Assembly: GCA_916048095.2 (NCBI GenBank)
Contig: OU696590.1
Span: forward strand, 3,728,049 to 3,792,048
Reading direction: 5' to 3'
Source of the DNA: Sacculina carcini
Taxonomy: Eukaryota; Arthropoda; Thecostraca; Sacculinidae
Length of the DNA stretch: 64,000 bases
Shown here: one piece after another, positions 1 through 13,400 of the stretch
Position numbering within the stretch: position 1 is the first letter of the stretch
How the letters are laid out: each line of letters begins with the position of its first letter
Position numbers and translations under genes: made by a program
The notes under the pieces: generated by a model
What the model saw: only the letters and a program-made list of their open reading frames with translations
Database searches by the model: none
What the model was told of the DNA's origin: nothing

Positions 1-494
1 GACATACGTGTGCACAAGTATCGAAAATGACCGATTTCGGTCAATTTTGACGTTTTTGCGATGTCAGTTGAACTTGTGTGGTCAAGTATCGAAAATGACC
101 GATTTCGGTCAATTTTGACGTTTTTGGGATGTCAGTGACATACGTGTGCACAAGTATCGAAAATGACCGATTTCGGTCAATTTGGACGTTTTTGCGATGT
201 CAGTTGAACTTGTGTGGTCAAGTATCGAAAATGACCGATTTCGGTCAATTTTGACGTTTTGGGATGTCAGTGACATACGTGTGCACAAGTATCGAAAATG
301 ACCGATTTCGGTCAATTTTGACGTTTTTGGGATGTCAGTTGAACTTGTGTGCACAAGAATCGAAAATGACCGATTTCGGTCAATTTTGACGTTTTTGCGA
401 TGTCAGTTGAACTTGTGTGGGCAAGTATCGAAAATGACCGATTTCGGCCAATTTTGACGTTTTTGGGATGTGTGTGACATACGTGTGCACAAGT

Positions 495-535
495 ATCGAA
501 AATCGAAAATGAAAATGAAATGAAAGTATCGAAAA
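495..535. repeat. Slippage-type disruption inside a satellite monomer
   Basis: The monomer here reads CGAAAATCGAAAATGAAAATGAAATGAAAGTATCG where others read CGAAAATGACC directly. About 30 extra bases are made of short GAAAAT-like direct repeats. It is the only conspicuous insertion of this kind I found in the satellite. Confidence 0.8.
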
Positions 536-1568
536 TGACCGATTTCGGTCAATTTTGACGTTTTTGGGATGTCAGTGACATACGTGTGCACAAGTATCGA
601 AAATGACCGATTTCGGTCAATTTTGACGTTTTTGCGATGTCAGTTGAACTTGTGTGGTCAAGTATCGAAAATGACCGATTTCGGTCAATTTTTACGTTTT
701 TGGGATGTAAGTGACATACGTGTGCACAAGTATCGAAAATGACCGATTTCGGTCAATTTTGACGTTTTGGGATGTCAGTCACATACGTGTGCACAAGTAA
801 CGAAAATGACCGATTTCGGTCAATTTTGACGTTTTTGCGATGTCAGTTGAACTTGTGTGGTCAAGTATCGAAAATGACCGTTTTCGGTCAATTTTGACGT
901 TTTTGCGATGTCAGTTGAACTTGTGTGATCAAGTATCGAAAATGACCGATTTCGGTCAATTTTGAAGTTTTTGGGGATGTCAGTGACATACGTGTGCACA
1001 AGTATCGAAAATGACCGATTTCGGTCAATTTTGACGTTTTTGGGATGTCAGTGACATACGTGTGCACAAGTATCGAAAGTGACCGATTTCGGTCAATTTT
1101 GACGTTTTTGCGATGTCAGTTGAACTTGTGTGCACAAGTATCGAAAATGACCGATTTCGGTCAATTTTGACGTTTTTGCGATGTCAGTTGAACTTGTGTG
1201 ATCAAGTATAGAAAATGACCGATTTCGGTCAATTTTGACGTTTTTGGGATGTCAGTGACATACGTGTGCACAAGTATCGAAAATGATCGATTTCGGTCAA
1301 TTTTGACGTTTTTGGGATGTCAGTGACATACGTGTGCACAAGTATCGAAAATGACCGATTTTGGTCAATTTTGACGTTTTTGGGATGTCAGTGACATACG
1401 TGTGCACAAGTATCGAAAATGATCGATTTCGGTCAATTTTGACGTTTTTGCGATGTCAGTTGAACTTGTGTGGTCAAGTATCGAAAATGACCGATTTCGG
1501 TCAATTTTGACGTTTTTGGGATGTCAGTGACATACGTGTGCACAAGTATCGAAAGTGACCGATTTCGG

Positions 1569-4500
1569 TCAATTTTGACGTTTTTGCGATGTCAGTTGAA
1601 CTTGTGTGGTCAAGTATCGAAAATGACCGATTTCGGTCAATTTTGACGTTTTTGGGATGTCAGTGACATACGTGTGCACAAGTATCGAAAATGACCGATT
1701 TCGGTCAATTTTGACGTATTGGGATGTCAGCGACATACGTGTGCACAAGTATCGAAAATGACCGATTTCGGTCAATTTTGACGTTTTTGCGATGTCAGTT
1801 GAACTTGTGTGGTCAAGTATCGAAAATGACCGATTTCGGTCAATTTTGACGTTTTTGCGATGTCAGTTGAACTTGTGTGATCAAGTATCGAAAATGACCG
1901 ATTTCGGTCAATTTTGACGTTTTTGGGATGTCAGTGACATACGTGTGCACAAGTATCGAAAATGATCGATTTCGGTCAATTTTGACGTTTTTGGGATGTC
2001 AGTGACATACGTGTGCACAAGTATCGAAAATGACCGATTTCGGTCAATTTTGACGTTTTTGCGATGTCAGTTGAACTTGTGTGATCAAGTATCGAAAATG
2101 ACCGATTTCGGTCAATTTTGACGTTTTTGGGATGTCAGTGACATACGTGTGCACAAGTATCGAAAATGATCGATTTCGGTCAATTTTGACGTTTTTGGGA
2201 TGTCAGTGACATACGTGTGCACAAGTATCAAAAATGACCGATTTCGGTCAATTTTGACGTTTTTGGGATGTCAGTGACATACGTGTGCACAAGTATCGAA
2301 AATGACCGATTTCGGTCAATTTTGACGTTTTTGCGATGTCAGTTGAACTTGTGTGCACAAGTATCGAAAATGACCGATTTCGGTCAATTTTGACGTTTTT
2401 GCGATGTCAGTTGAACTTGTGTGGTCAAGTATCGAAAATGACCGATTTCGGTCAATTTTGACGTTTTTGGGATGTCAGTGACATACGTGTGCACAAGTAT
2501 CGAAAATGATCGATTTCGGTCAATTTTGACGTTTTTGCGATGTCAGTTGAACTTGTGTGGTCAAGTATCGAAAATGACCGATTTCGGTCAATTTTGACGT
2601 TTTTGGGATGTCAGTGACATACGTGTGCACAAGTATCGAAAATGACCGATTTCGGTCAATTTTGACGTTTTTGCGATGTCAGTTGAACTTGTGTGGTCAA
2701 GTATCGAAAATGACCGATTTCGGTCAATTTTGACGTTTTTGGGATGTAAGTGACATACGTGTGCACAAGTATCGAAAATGACCGATTTCGGTCAATTTTG
2801 ACGTTTTTGGGATGTCAGTGACATACGTGTGCACAAGTATCGAAAATGACCGATTTCGGTCAATTTTGACGTATTGGGATGTCAGCGACATACGTGTGCA
2901 CAAGTATCGAAAATGACCGATTTCGGTCAATTTTGACGTTTTTGCGATGTCAGTTGAACTTGTGTGGTCAAGTATCGAAAATGACCGTTTTCGGTCAATT
3001 TTGACGTTTTTGCGATGTCAGTTGAACTTGTGTGATAAGTATCGAAAATGACCGATTTCGGTCAATTTTGACGTTTTTGGGATGTCAGTGACATACGTGT
3101 GCACAAGTATCGAAAATGATCGATTTCGGTCAATTTTGACGTTTTTGGGATGTCAGTGACATACGTGTGCACAAGTATCGAAAATGACCGATTTCGGTCA
3201 ATTTTGACGTTTTTGCGATGTCAGTTGAACTTGTGTGATCAAGTATCGAAAATGACCGATTTCGGTCAATTTTGACGTTTTTGGGATGTCAGTGACATAC
3301 GTGTGCACAAGTATCGAAAATGATCGATTTCGGTCAATTTTGACGTTTTTGGGATGTCAGTGACATACGTGTGCACAAGTATCAAAAATGACCGATTTCG
3401 GTCAATTTTGACGTTTTTGGGATGTCAGTGACATACGTGTGCACAAGTATCGAAAATGACCGATTTCGGTCAATTTTGACGTTTTTGCGATGTCAGTTGA
3501 ACTTGTGTGCACAAGTATCGAAAATGACCGATTTCGGTCAATTTTGACGTTTTTGCGATGTCAGTTGAACTTGTGTGGTCAAGTATCGAAAATGACCGAT
3601 TTCGGTCAATTTTGACGTTTTTGGGATGTCAGTGACATACGTGTGCACAAGTATCGAAAATGATCGATTTCGGTCAATTTTGACGTTTTTGCGATGTCAG
3701 TTGAACTTGTGTGGTCAAGTATCGAAAATGACCGATTTCGGTCAATTTTGACGTTTTTGGGATGTCAGTGACATACGTGTGCACAAGTATCGAAAGTGAC
3801 CGATTTCGGTCAATTTTGACGTTTTTGCGATGTCAGTTGAACTTGTGTGGTCAAGTATCGAAAATGACCGATTTCGGTCAATTTTGACGTTTTTGGGATG
3901 TAAGTGACATACGTGTGCACAAGTATCGAAAATGACCGATTTCGGTCAATTTTGACGTTTTTGGGATGTCAGTGACATACGTGTGCACAAGTATCGAAAA
4001 TGACCGATTTCGGTCAATTTTGACGTATTGGGATGTCAGCGACATACGTGTGCACAAGTATCGAAAATGACCGATTTCGGTCAATTTTGACGTTTTTGCG
4101 ATGTCAGTTGAACTTGTGTGGTCAAGTATCGAAAATGACCGTTTTCGGTCAATTTTGACGTTTTTGCGATGTCAGTTGAACTTGTGTGATCAAGTATCGA
4201 AAATGACCGATTTCGGTCAATTTTGACGTTTTTGGGATGTCAGTGACATACGTGTGCACAAGTATCGAAAATGACCGATTTCGGTCAATTTTGACGTTTT
4301 TGGGATGTCAGTGAGATACGTGTGCACAAGTATCGAAAATGATCGATTTCGGTCAATTTTTGACGTTTTTGGGATGTCAGTGACATACGTGTGCACAAGT
4401 ATCGAAAATGACCGATTTCGGTCAATTTTGACGTTTTGGGATGTTAGTGACATACGTGTGCACAAGTATCGAAATGACCGATTTCGTTCAATTTTGACGT

Positions 4501-7500
4501 TTTTGCGATGTCAGTTGAACTTGTGTGATCAAGTATCGAAAATGACCGATTTCGGTCAATTTTGACGTTTTTGGGATGTCAGTGACATACGTGTGCACAA
4601 GTATCGAAAATGATCGATTTCGGTTAATTTTGACGTTTTTGGGATGTCAGTGACATACGTGTGCACAAGTATCGAAAATGACCGATTTCGGTCAATTTTG
4701 ACGTTTTTGCGATGTCAGTTGAACTTGTGTGCACAAGTATCGAAAATGACCGATTTCGGTCAATTTTGACGTTTTTGGGATGTCAGTGACATACGTGTGC
4801 ACAAGTATCGAAAATGACCGATTTCGGTCAATTTTGACGTTTTTGCGATGTCAGTTGAACTTGTGTGCACAAGTATCGAAAATGACCGATTTCGGTCAAT
4901 TTTGACGTTTTTGCGATGTCAGTTGAACTTGTGTGATCAAGTATCGAAAATGACCGATTTCGGTCAATTTTGACGTTTTTGGGATGTCAGTGACATACGT
5001 GTGCACAAGTATCGAAAATGATCGATTTCGGTCAATTTTGACGTTTTTGGGATGTCAGTGACATACGTGTGCACAAGTATCGAAAATGACCGATTTTGGT
5101 CAATTTTGACGTTTTTGGGATGTCAGTGACATACGTGTGCACAAGTATCGAAAATGATCGATTTCGGTCAATTTTGACGTTTTTGCGATGTCAGTTGAAC
5201 TTGTGTGGTCAAGTATCGAAAATGACCGATTTCGGTCAATTTTGACGTTTTTGGGATGTCAGTGACATACGTGTGCACAAGTATCGAAAGTGACCGATTT
5301 CGGTCAATTTTGACGTTTTTGCGATGTCAGTTGAACTTGTGTGGTCAAGTATCGAAAATGACCGATTTCGGTCAATTTTGACGTTTTTGGGATGTCAGTG
5401 ACATACGTGTGCACAAGTATCGAAAATGACCGATTTCGGTCAATTTTGACGTATTGGGATGTCAGCGACATACGTGTGCACAAGTATCGAAAATGACCGA
5501 TTTCGGTCAATTTTGACGTTTTTGCGATGTCAGTTGAACTTGTGTGGTCAAGTATCGAAAATGACCGTTTTCGGTCAATTTTGACGTTTTTGCGATGTCA
5601 GTTGAACTTGTGTGATCAAGTATCGAAAATGACCGATTTCGGTCAATTTTGACGTTTTTGGGATGTCAGTGACATACGTGTGCACAAGTATCGAAAATGA
5701 TCGATTTCGGTCAATTTTGACGTTTTTGGGATGTCAGTGACATACGTGTGCACAAGTATCGAAAATGACCGATTTCGGTCAATTTTGACGTTTTTGCGAT
5801 GTCAGTTGAGCTTGTGTGATCAAGTATCGAAAATGACCGATTTCGGTCAATTTTGACGTTTTTGGGATGTCAGTGACATACGTGTGCACAAGTATCGAAA
5901 ATGATCGATTTCGGTCAATTTTGACGTTTTTGGGATGTCAGTGACATACGTGTGCACAAGTATCGAAAATGACCGATTTCGGTCAATTTTGACGTTTTTG
6001 GGATGTCAGTGACATACGTGTGCACAAGTATCGAAAGTGACCGATTTCGGTCAATTTTGACGTTTTTGCGATGTCAGTTGAACTTGTGTGCACAAGTATC
6101 TAAAATGACCGATTTCGGTCAATTTTGACGTTTTTGCGATGTCAGTTGAACTTGTGTGGTCAAGTATCGAAAATGACCGATTTCGGTCAATTTTGACGTT
6201 TTTGGGATGTCAGTGACATACGTGTGCACAAGTATCGAAAATGATCGATTTCGGTCAATTTTGACGTTTTTGCGATGTCAGTTGAACTTGTGTGGTCAAG
6301 TATCGAAAATGACCGATTTCGGTCAATTTTGACGTTTTTGGGATGTCAGTGACATACGTGTGCACAAGTATCGAAAGTGACCGATTTCGGTCAATTTTGA
6401 CGTTTTTGCGATGTCAGTTGAACTTGTGTGGTCAAGTATCGAAAATGACCGATTTCGGTCAATTTGGACGTTTTTGGGATGTAAGTGACATACGTGTGCA
6501 CAAGTATCGAAAATGACCGATTTCGGTCAATTTAGACGTTTTTGGGATGTCAGTGACATACGTGTGCACAAGTATCGAAAATGACCGATTTCGGTCAATT
6601 TTGACGTATTGGGATGTCAGCGACATACGTGTGCACAAGTATCGAAAATGACCGATTTCGGTCAATTTTGACGTTTTTGCGATGTCAGTTGAACTTGTGT
6701 GGTCAAGTATCGAAAATGACCGTTTTCGGTCAATTTTGACGTTTTTGCGATGTCAGTTGAACTTGTGTGATCAAGTATCGAAAATGACCGATTTCGGTCA
6801 ATTTTGACGTTTTTGGGATGTCAGTGACATACGTGTGCACAAGTATCGAAAATGATCGATTTCGGTCAATTTTGACGTTTTTGGGATGTCAGTGACATAC
6901 GTGTGCACAAGTATCGAAAATGACCGATTTCGGTCAATTTTGACGTTTTTGGGATGTCAGTGAGATACGTGTGCACAAGTATCGAAAATGATCGATTTCG
7001 GTCAATTTTGACGTTTTTGGGATGTCAGTGACATACGTGTGCACAAGTATCGAAAATGACCGATTTCGGTCAATTTTGACGTTTTGGGATGTTAGTTGAA
7101 CTTGTGTGGTCAAGTATCGAAAATGACCGATTTCGGTCAATTTTGACGTTTTTGGGATGTCAGTGACATACGTGTGCACAAGTATCGAAAATGATCGATT
7201 TCGGTCAATTTTGACGTTTTTGGGATGTCAGTGACATACGTGTGCACAAGTATCGAAAATGATAGATTTCGGTCAATTTTGACGTTTTGGGATGTCAGTG
7301 ACATACGTGTGCACAAGTATCGAAAATGATCGATTTCGGTCAATTTTGACGTTTTTGCGATGTCAGTTGAACTTGTGTGGTCAAGTATCGAAAATGACCG
7401 ATTTCGGTCAATTTTGACGTTTTTGGGATGTCAGTGACATACGTGTGCACAAGTATCGAAAATGACCGATTTCGTTCAATTTTGACGTTTTTGCGATGTC

Positions 7501-8498
7501 AGTTGAACTTGTGTGATCAAGTATCGAAAATGACCGATTTCGGTCAATTTTGACGTTTTTGGGATGTCAGTGACATACGTGTGCACAAGTATCGAAAATG
7601 ATCGATTTCGGTTAATTTTGACGTTTTTGGGATGTCAGTGACATACGTGTGCACAAGTATCGAAAATGACCGATTTCGGTCAATTTTGACGTTTTTGCGA
7701 TGTCAGTTGAACTTGTGTGCACAAGTATCGAAAATGACCGATTTCGGTCAATTTTGACGTTTTTGGGATGTCAGTGACATACGTGTGCACAAGTATCGAA
7801 AGTGACCGATTTCGGTCAATTTTGACGTTTTTGCGATGTCAGTTGAACTTGTGTGCACAAGTATCGAAAATGACCGATTTCGGTCAATTTTGACGTTTTT
7901 GCGATGTCAGTTGAACTTGTGTGATCAAGTATAGAAAATGACCGATTTCGGTCAATTTTGACGTTTTTGGGATGTCAGTGACATACGTGTGCACAAGTAT
8001 CGAAAATGATCGATTTCTGTCAATTTTGACGTTTTTGGGATGTCAGTGACATACGTGTGCACAAGTATCGAAAATGACCGATTTTGGTCAATTTTGACGT
8101 TTTTGGGATGTCAGTGACATACGTGTGCACAAGTATCGAAAATGATCGATTTCGGTCAATTTTGACGTTTTTGCGATGTCAGTTGAACTTGTGTGGTCAA
8201 GTATCGAAAATGACCGATTTCGGTCAATTTTGACGTTTTTGGGATGTCAGTGACATACGTGTGCACAAGTATCGAAAGTGACCGATTTCGGTCAATTTTG
8301 ACGTTTTTGCGATGTCAGTTGAACTTGTGTGGTCAAGTATCGAAAATGACCGATTTCGGTCAATTTTGACGTTTTTGGGATGTCAGTGACATACGTGTGC
8401 ACAAGTATCGAAAATGACCGATTTCGGTCAATTTTGACGTATTGGGATGTCAGCGACATACGTGTGCACAAGTATCGAAAATGACCGATTTCGGTCAA
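1569..8498. repeat. Higher-order repeat of about 1155 bp within the satellite
   Basis: A diagnostic monomer junction reading GACGTATTGGGATGTCAGCG (instead of GACGTTTTTGGG..CAGTG) recurs at about 1713, 2868, 4022, 5448, 6603 and 8436. The steps are 1155, 1154, 1426, 1155 and 1833 bp, close to 17, 17, 21, 17 and 27 monomers of 68 bp. Neighbouring variants (GTAAGTGACATACG, GACCGTTTTCGG, TATCAAAAATG, CGAAAGTGACC) recur in the same order around several of these markers. This shows amplification of blocks of about 17 monomers, with two rearranged longer steps. Confidence 0.85.
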
Positions 8499-8668
8499 TT
8501 TTGACGTTTTTGCGATGTCAGTTGAACTTGTGTGGTCAAGTATCGAAAATGACCGTTTTCGGTCAATTTTGACGTTTTTGCGATGTCAGTTGAACTTGTG
8601 TGATCAAGTATCGAAAATGACCGATTTCGGTCAATTTTGACGTTTTTGGGATGTCAGTGACATACGTG

Positions 8669-10452
8669 ACTTTATTTTCTTTATTTTCTTTATTTTCTTT
8701 ATTTTCTTTATTTTCTTTATTTTCTTTATTTTCTTTATTTTCTTTATTTTCTTTATTTTCTTTATTTTCTTTATTTCTTTATTTTCTTTATTTTCTTTAA
8801 AAATTTTCTTTATTTTCTTTATTTTCTTATTTCTTTAATTTCTTATTTTCTTTATTTTCATATTTTCTTTATTTTCTTTATTTCTTTATTTCTTTATTTC
8901 TTATTTTCTTTATTTCTTTAATTTTCTTTATTTCTTATTTTTCTTTATTTTCTTTATTTTCTTTATTTTCTTTATTTTCTTTATTTTCTTTATTTTCTTT
9001 ATTTTCTTTTTATTTTCTTTATTTTCTTTATTTCTTTATTTTCTTTATTTTCTTTATTTTCTTTATTTTCTTTATTTTCTTTATTTTCTTTATTTTCTTT
9101 ATTTTCTTTATTTTTCTTTATTTTCTTTATTTTCTTTATTTTCTTTATTTTCTTTATTTTCTTTATTTTCTTTATTTTCTTTATTTTCTTTATTTTCTTT
9201 ATTTTCTTTATTTTCTTTATTTCTTTATTTTCTTTTATTTTCTTTATTTTCTTTATTTTCTTTATTTTCTTTATTTTCTTTATTTTCTTTATTTTCTTTA
9301 TTTTCTTTATTTTCTTTATTTTCTTTATTTTCTTTATTTTCTTTATTTTCTTTATTTTCTTTATTTCTTTATTTTTTTATTTTTTTATTTTTTTATTTTC
9401 TTTATTTTCTTATTTTCTTTATTTTCTTTATTTTCTTTATTTTCTTTATTTTCTTTATTTTCTTTATTTTCTTTATTTTCTTTATTTCTTTATTTTCTTT
9501 ATTTTCTTTATTTTCTTTATTTTCTTTATTTTCTTTATTTTCTTTATTTTCTTTATTTTCTTATTTTCTTTATTTTCTTTATTTTCTTTATTTTCTTTAT
9601 TTTCTTTATTTTCTTTATTTTCTTTATTTTCTTTATTTTCTTTATTTTCTTTATTTTCTTTATTTCTTTATTTTCTTTATTTTCTTTATTTTCTTTATTT
9701 TCTTTATTTTCTTTATTTTCTTATTTTCTTTATTTTCTTTATTTTCTTTATTTTCTTTATTTTCTTTATTTTCTTTATTTTCTTTATTTTCTTATTTTCT
9801 TTATTTTCTTTATTTTCTTTATTTTCTTATTTTCTTTATTTTCTTTATTTTCTTTATTTTCTTTATTTTCTTTATTTTCTTTATTTTCTTTATTTTCTTT
9901 ATTTTCTTTATTTTCTTTATTTTCTTTATTTTCTTTATTTTCTTTATTTTCTTTATTTTCTTTATTTTTTTTATTTTCTTTATTTTCTTTATTTTCTTTA
10001 TTTTCTTTATTTTCTTTATTTTCTTTATTTTCTTTATTTTCTTTATTTTCTTTATTTCTTTCTTTTTTTCTTTATTTTCTTTATTTTCTTTATTTTCTTT
10101 ATTTTCTTTATTTTCTTTTTTTTCTTTATTTTATTTATTTTCTTTATTTTTCTTTATTTTCTTTATTTTCTTTATTTTCTTTATTTTCTTTATTTTCTTT
10201 ATTTTCTTTATTTTCTTTATTTTCTTTATTTTCTTTATTTTCTTTATTTTCTTTATTTTCTTTATTTATTTATTTTCTTTATTTTTTTTTTTTTTTATTT
10301 TTCTTTATTTTCTTATTTTCTTTATTTTCTTTATTTTTCTTTATTTTCTTTATTTTCTTATTTCTTTATTTTCTTTATTTTCTTTATTTCTTATTTTCTT
10401 TATTTTCTTATTTTCATTATTTTCTTTATTTTCTTTATTTTCTTTATTTTTT
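8669..10452. repeat. Decayed CTTTATTTT minisatellite without spacers
   Basis: About 1.78 kb of the 9-mer CTTTATTTT, directly following a satellite monomer broken after GACATACGTG. Unlike the arrays further right it has many one- or two-base indels (CTTATTTC, TTTTTATTTT, TTATTTCTT), several T-only stretches (around 9370 and 10284) and an AAAAATTTT interruption near 8808. It contains no 196-bp spacer. The plus strand is essentially free of G. No gene is seen. Confidence 0.95.
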
Positions 10453-13400
10453 TAATTCATCCAATTTATTTCGATTATTTGTGTGTAGAGTTTAGTGTTG
10501 AGTGAAGAAAGTTATTACCTGGCTGGGATTCGAACCGAGGTCCTCGGGGTTCGAGCAGAGTCTTACGCGGTCCGGCCATTGTAGATGTTCAAGAGAGATG
10601 GTTTATATGTGGTATATATATTGCGCAAGCACGAGTGTACAATCAATTTTCTTCATTTTCTTTATTTTCTTTATTTTCTTTATTTTCTTTATTTTCTTTA
10701 TTTTCTTTATTTTCTTTATTTTCTTTATTTTCTTTATTTTCTTTATTTTCTTTATTTTCTTTATTTTCTTTATTTTCTTTATTTTCTTTATTTTCTTTAT
10801 TTTCTTTATTTTCTTTATTTTCTTTATTTTCTTTATTTTCTTTATTTTCTTTATTTTCTTTATTTTCTTTATTTTCTTTATTTTCTTTATTTTCTTTATT
10901 TTCTTTATTTTCTTTATTTTCTTTATTTTCTTTATTTTCTTTATTTTCTTTAATTCATCCAATTTATTTCGATTATTTGTGTGTAGAGTTTAGTGTTGAG
11001 TGAAGAAAGTTATTACCTGGCTGGGATTCGAACCGAGGTCCTCGGGGTTCGAGCAGAGTCTTACGCGGTCCGGCCATTGTAGATGTTCAAGAGAGATGGT
11101 TTTATATGTGGTATATATAGTGCGCAAGCACGAGTGTACAATTAATTTTCTTTATTTTCTTTATTTTCTTTATTTTCTTTATTTTCTTTATTTTCTTTAT
11201 TTTCTTTATTTTCTTTATTTTCTTTATTTTCTTTATTTTCTTTATTTTCTTTATTTTCTTTATTTTCTTTATTTTCTTTATTTTCTTTATTTTCTTTATT
11301 TTCTTTATTTTCTTTATTTTCTTATTTTCTTTATTTTCTTTATTTTCTTTATTTTCTTTATTTTCTTTATTTTCTTTATTTTCTTTATTTTCTTTATTTT
11401 CTTTATTTTCTTTATTTTCTTTATTTTCTTTATTTTCTTTATTTTCTTTATTTTCTTTAATTTTCTTTATTTTCTTTAATTCATCCAATTTATTTCGATT
11501 ATTTGTGTGTAGAGTTTAGTGTTGAGTGCTGGGATTCGAACCGAGGTCCTCGGGGTTCGAGCAGAGTCTTACGCGGTCCGGCCATTGTAGATGTTCAAGA
11601 GAGATGGTTTATATGTGGTATATATAGTGCGCAAGCACGAGTGTACAATTAATTTTCTTTATTTTCTTTATTTTCTTTATTTTCTTTATTTTCTTTATTT
11701 TCTTTATTTTCTTTATTTTCTTTATTTTCTTTATTTTCTTTATTTTCTTTATTTTCTTTATTTTCTTTATTTTCTTTATTTTCTTTATTTTCTTTATTTT
11801 CTTTATTTTCTTTATTTTCTTTATTTTCTTTATTTTCATTATTTTCTTTATTTTCTTTATTTTCTTTATTTTCTTTATTTTCTTTATTTTCTTTATTTTC
11901 TTTATTTTCTTTATTTTCTTTATTTTCTTTATTTTCTTTATTTTCTTTATTTTCTTTATTTTCTTTATTTTCTTTATTTTCTTTATTTTCTTTATTTTCT
12001 TTATTTTCTTTATTTTCTTTATTTTCTTTATTTTCTTTATTTTCTTTATTTTCTTTATTTTCCTTATTTTCTTTATTTTCTTTATTTTCTTCATTTTCTT
12101 CATTTTCTTTATTTTCTTTATTTTCATTATTTTCTTTATTTTCTTTATTTTTTTTAATTCATCCAATTTATTTCGATTATTTGTGTGTAGAGTTTAGTGT
12201 TGAGTGAAGAAAGTTATTACCTGGCTGGGATTCGAACCGAGGTCCTCGGGGTTCGAGCAGAGTCTTACGCGGTCCGGCCATTGTAGATGTTCAAGAGAGA
12301 TGGTTTATATGTGGTATATATAGTGCGCAAGCACGAGTGTACAATTAATTTTCTATATTTTCTTTATTTTCTTTATTTTCTTTATTTTCTTTATTTTCTT
12401 TATTTTCTTTATTTTCTTTATTTTCTTTATTTTCTTTATTTTCTTTATTTTCTTTATTTTCTTTATTTTCTTTATTTTCTTTATTTTCTTTATTTTCTTT
12501 ATTTTCTTTATTTTCTTTAATTCATCCAATTTATTTCGATTATTTGTGTGTAGAGCTTAGTGTTGAGTGAAGAAAGTTATTACCTGGCTGGGATTCGAAC
12601 CGAGGTCCTCGGGGTTCGAGCAGAGTCTTACGCGGTCCGGCCATTGTAGATGTTCAAGAGAGATGGTTTATATGTGGTATATATAGTGCGCAAGCACGAG
12701 TGTACAATTAATTTTCTTTATTTTCTTTATTTTCTTTATTTTCTTTATTTTCTTTATTTTCTTTAATTCATCCAATTTATTTCGATTATTTGTGTGTAGA
12801 GTTTAGTGTTGAGTGAAGAAAGTTATTACCTGGCTGGGATTCGAACCGAGGTCCTCGGGGTTCGAGCAGAGTCTTACGCGGTCCGGCCATTGTAGATGTT
12901 CAAGAGAGATGGTTTATATGTGGTATATATAGTGCGCAAGCACGAGTGTACAATTAATTTTCTTTATTTTCTTTATTTTCTTTATTTTCTTTATTTTCTT
13001 TATTTTCTTTATTTTCTTTATTTTCTTTATTTTCTTTATTTTCTTTATTTTCTTTATTTTCTTTATTTTCTTTATTTTCTTTATTTTCTTTATTTTCTTT
13101 ATTTTCTTTATTTTCTTTATTTTCTTTATTTTCTTATTTTCTTTATTTTCTTTATTTTCTTTATTTTCTTTATTTTCTTTATTTTCTTTATTTTCTTTAT
13201 TTTCTTTATTTTCTTTATTTTCTTTATTTTCTTTATTTTCTTTATTTTCTTTATTTTCTTTATTTTCTTTATTTTCTTTATTTTCTTTATTTTCTTTATT
13301 TTCTTTATTTTCTTTATTTTCTTTATTTTCTTTATTTTCTTTATTTTCTTTATTTTCTTTATTTTCTTTATTTTCTTTATTTTCTTTATTTTCTTTATTT

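Larger units (their letters stand above)
1..8668. repeat. Satellite array of about 68-bp monomers
   Basis: The stretch is filled by head-to-tail monomers of about 68 bp, roughly 127 copies. Two main types alternate irregularly: one begins GACATACGTGTGCACAAG and usually follows ..TTTTTGGGATGTCAGT, the other begins TGAACTTGTGTGGTCAAG (or GATCAAG, or GCACAAG) and usually follows ..TTTTTGCGATGTCAGT. Both share a core containing GACCGATTTCGGTC and GTCAATTTTGAC, which are dyads. Copies differ mostly by single substitutions (GACC/GATC, TCGAAAA/TCGAAAG) and one-base T-run changes. The short open frames in it are repeat translations, not genes. No CENP-B-box-like motif was recognised. The function is unknown; a centromeric or pericentromeric satellite is one possibility, as inference only. 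Confidence 0.97.

Noticed and set aside
109-8498. Short open frames in the left satellite, such as repeated Thr-Glu-Ile-Gly-His-Phe-Arg-Tyr peptides
   Set aside because: They are translations of the 68-bp monomer, recur with the repeat period and have no independent coding signal.
1-8668. CRISPR-like array, suggested by regularly spaced dyad-bearing repeats
   Set aside because: There are no unique spacers between repeats; the whole monomer is repeated. The context is eukaryotic and there are no cas genes.
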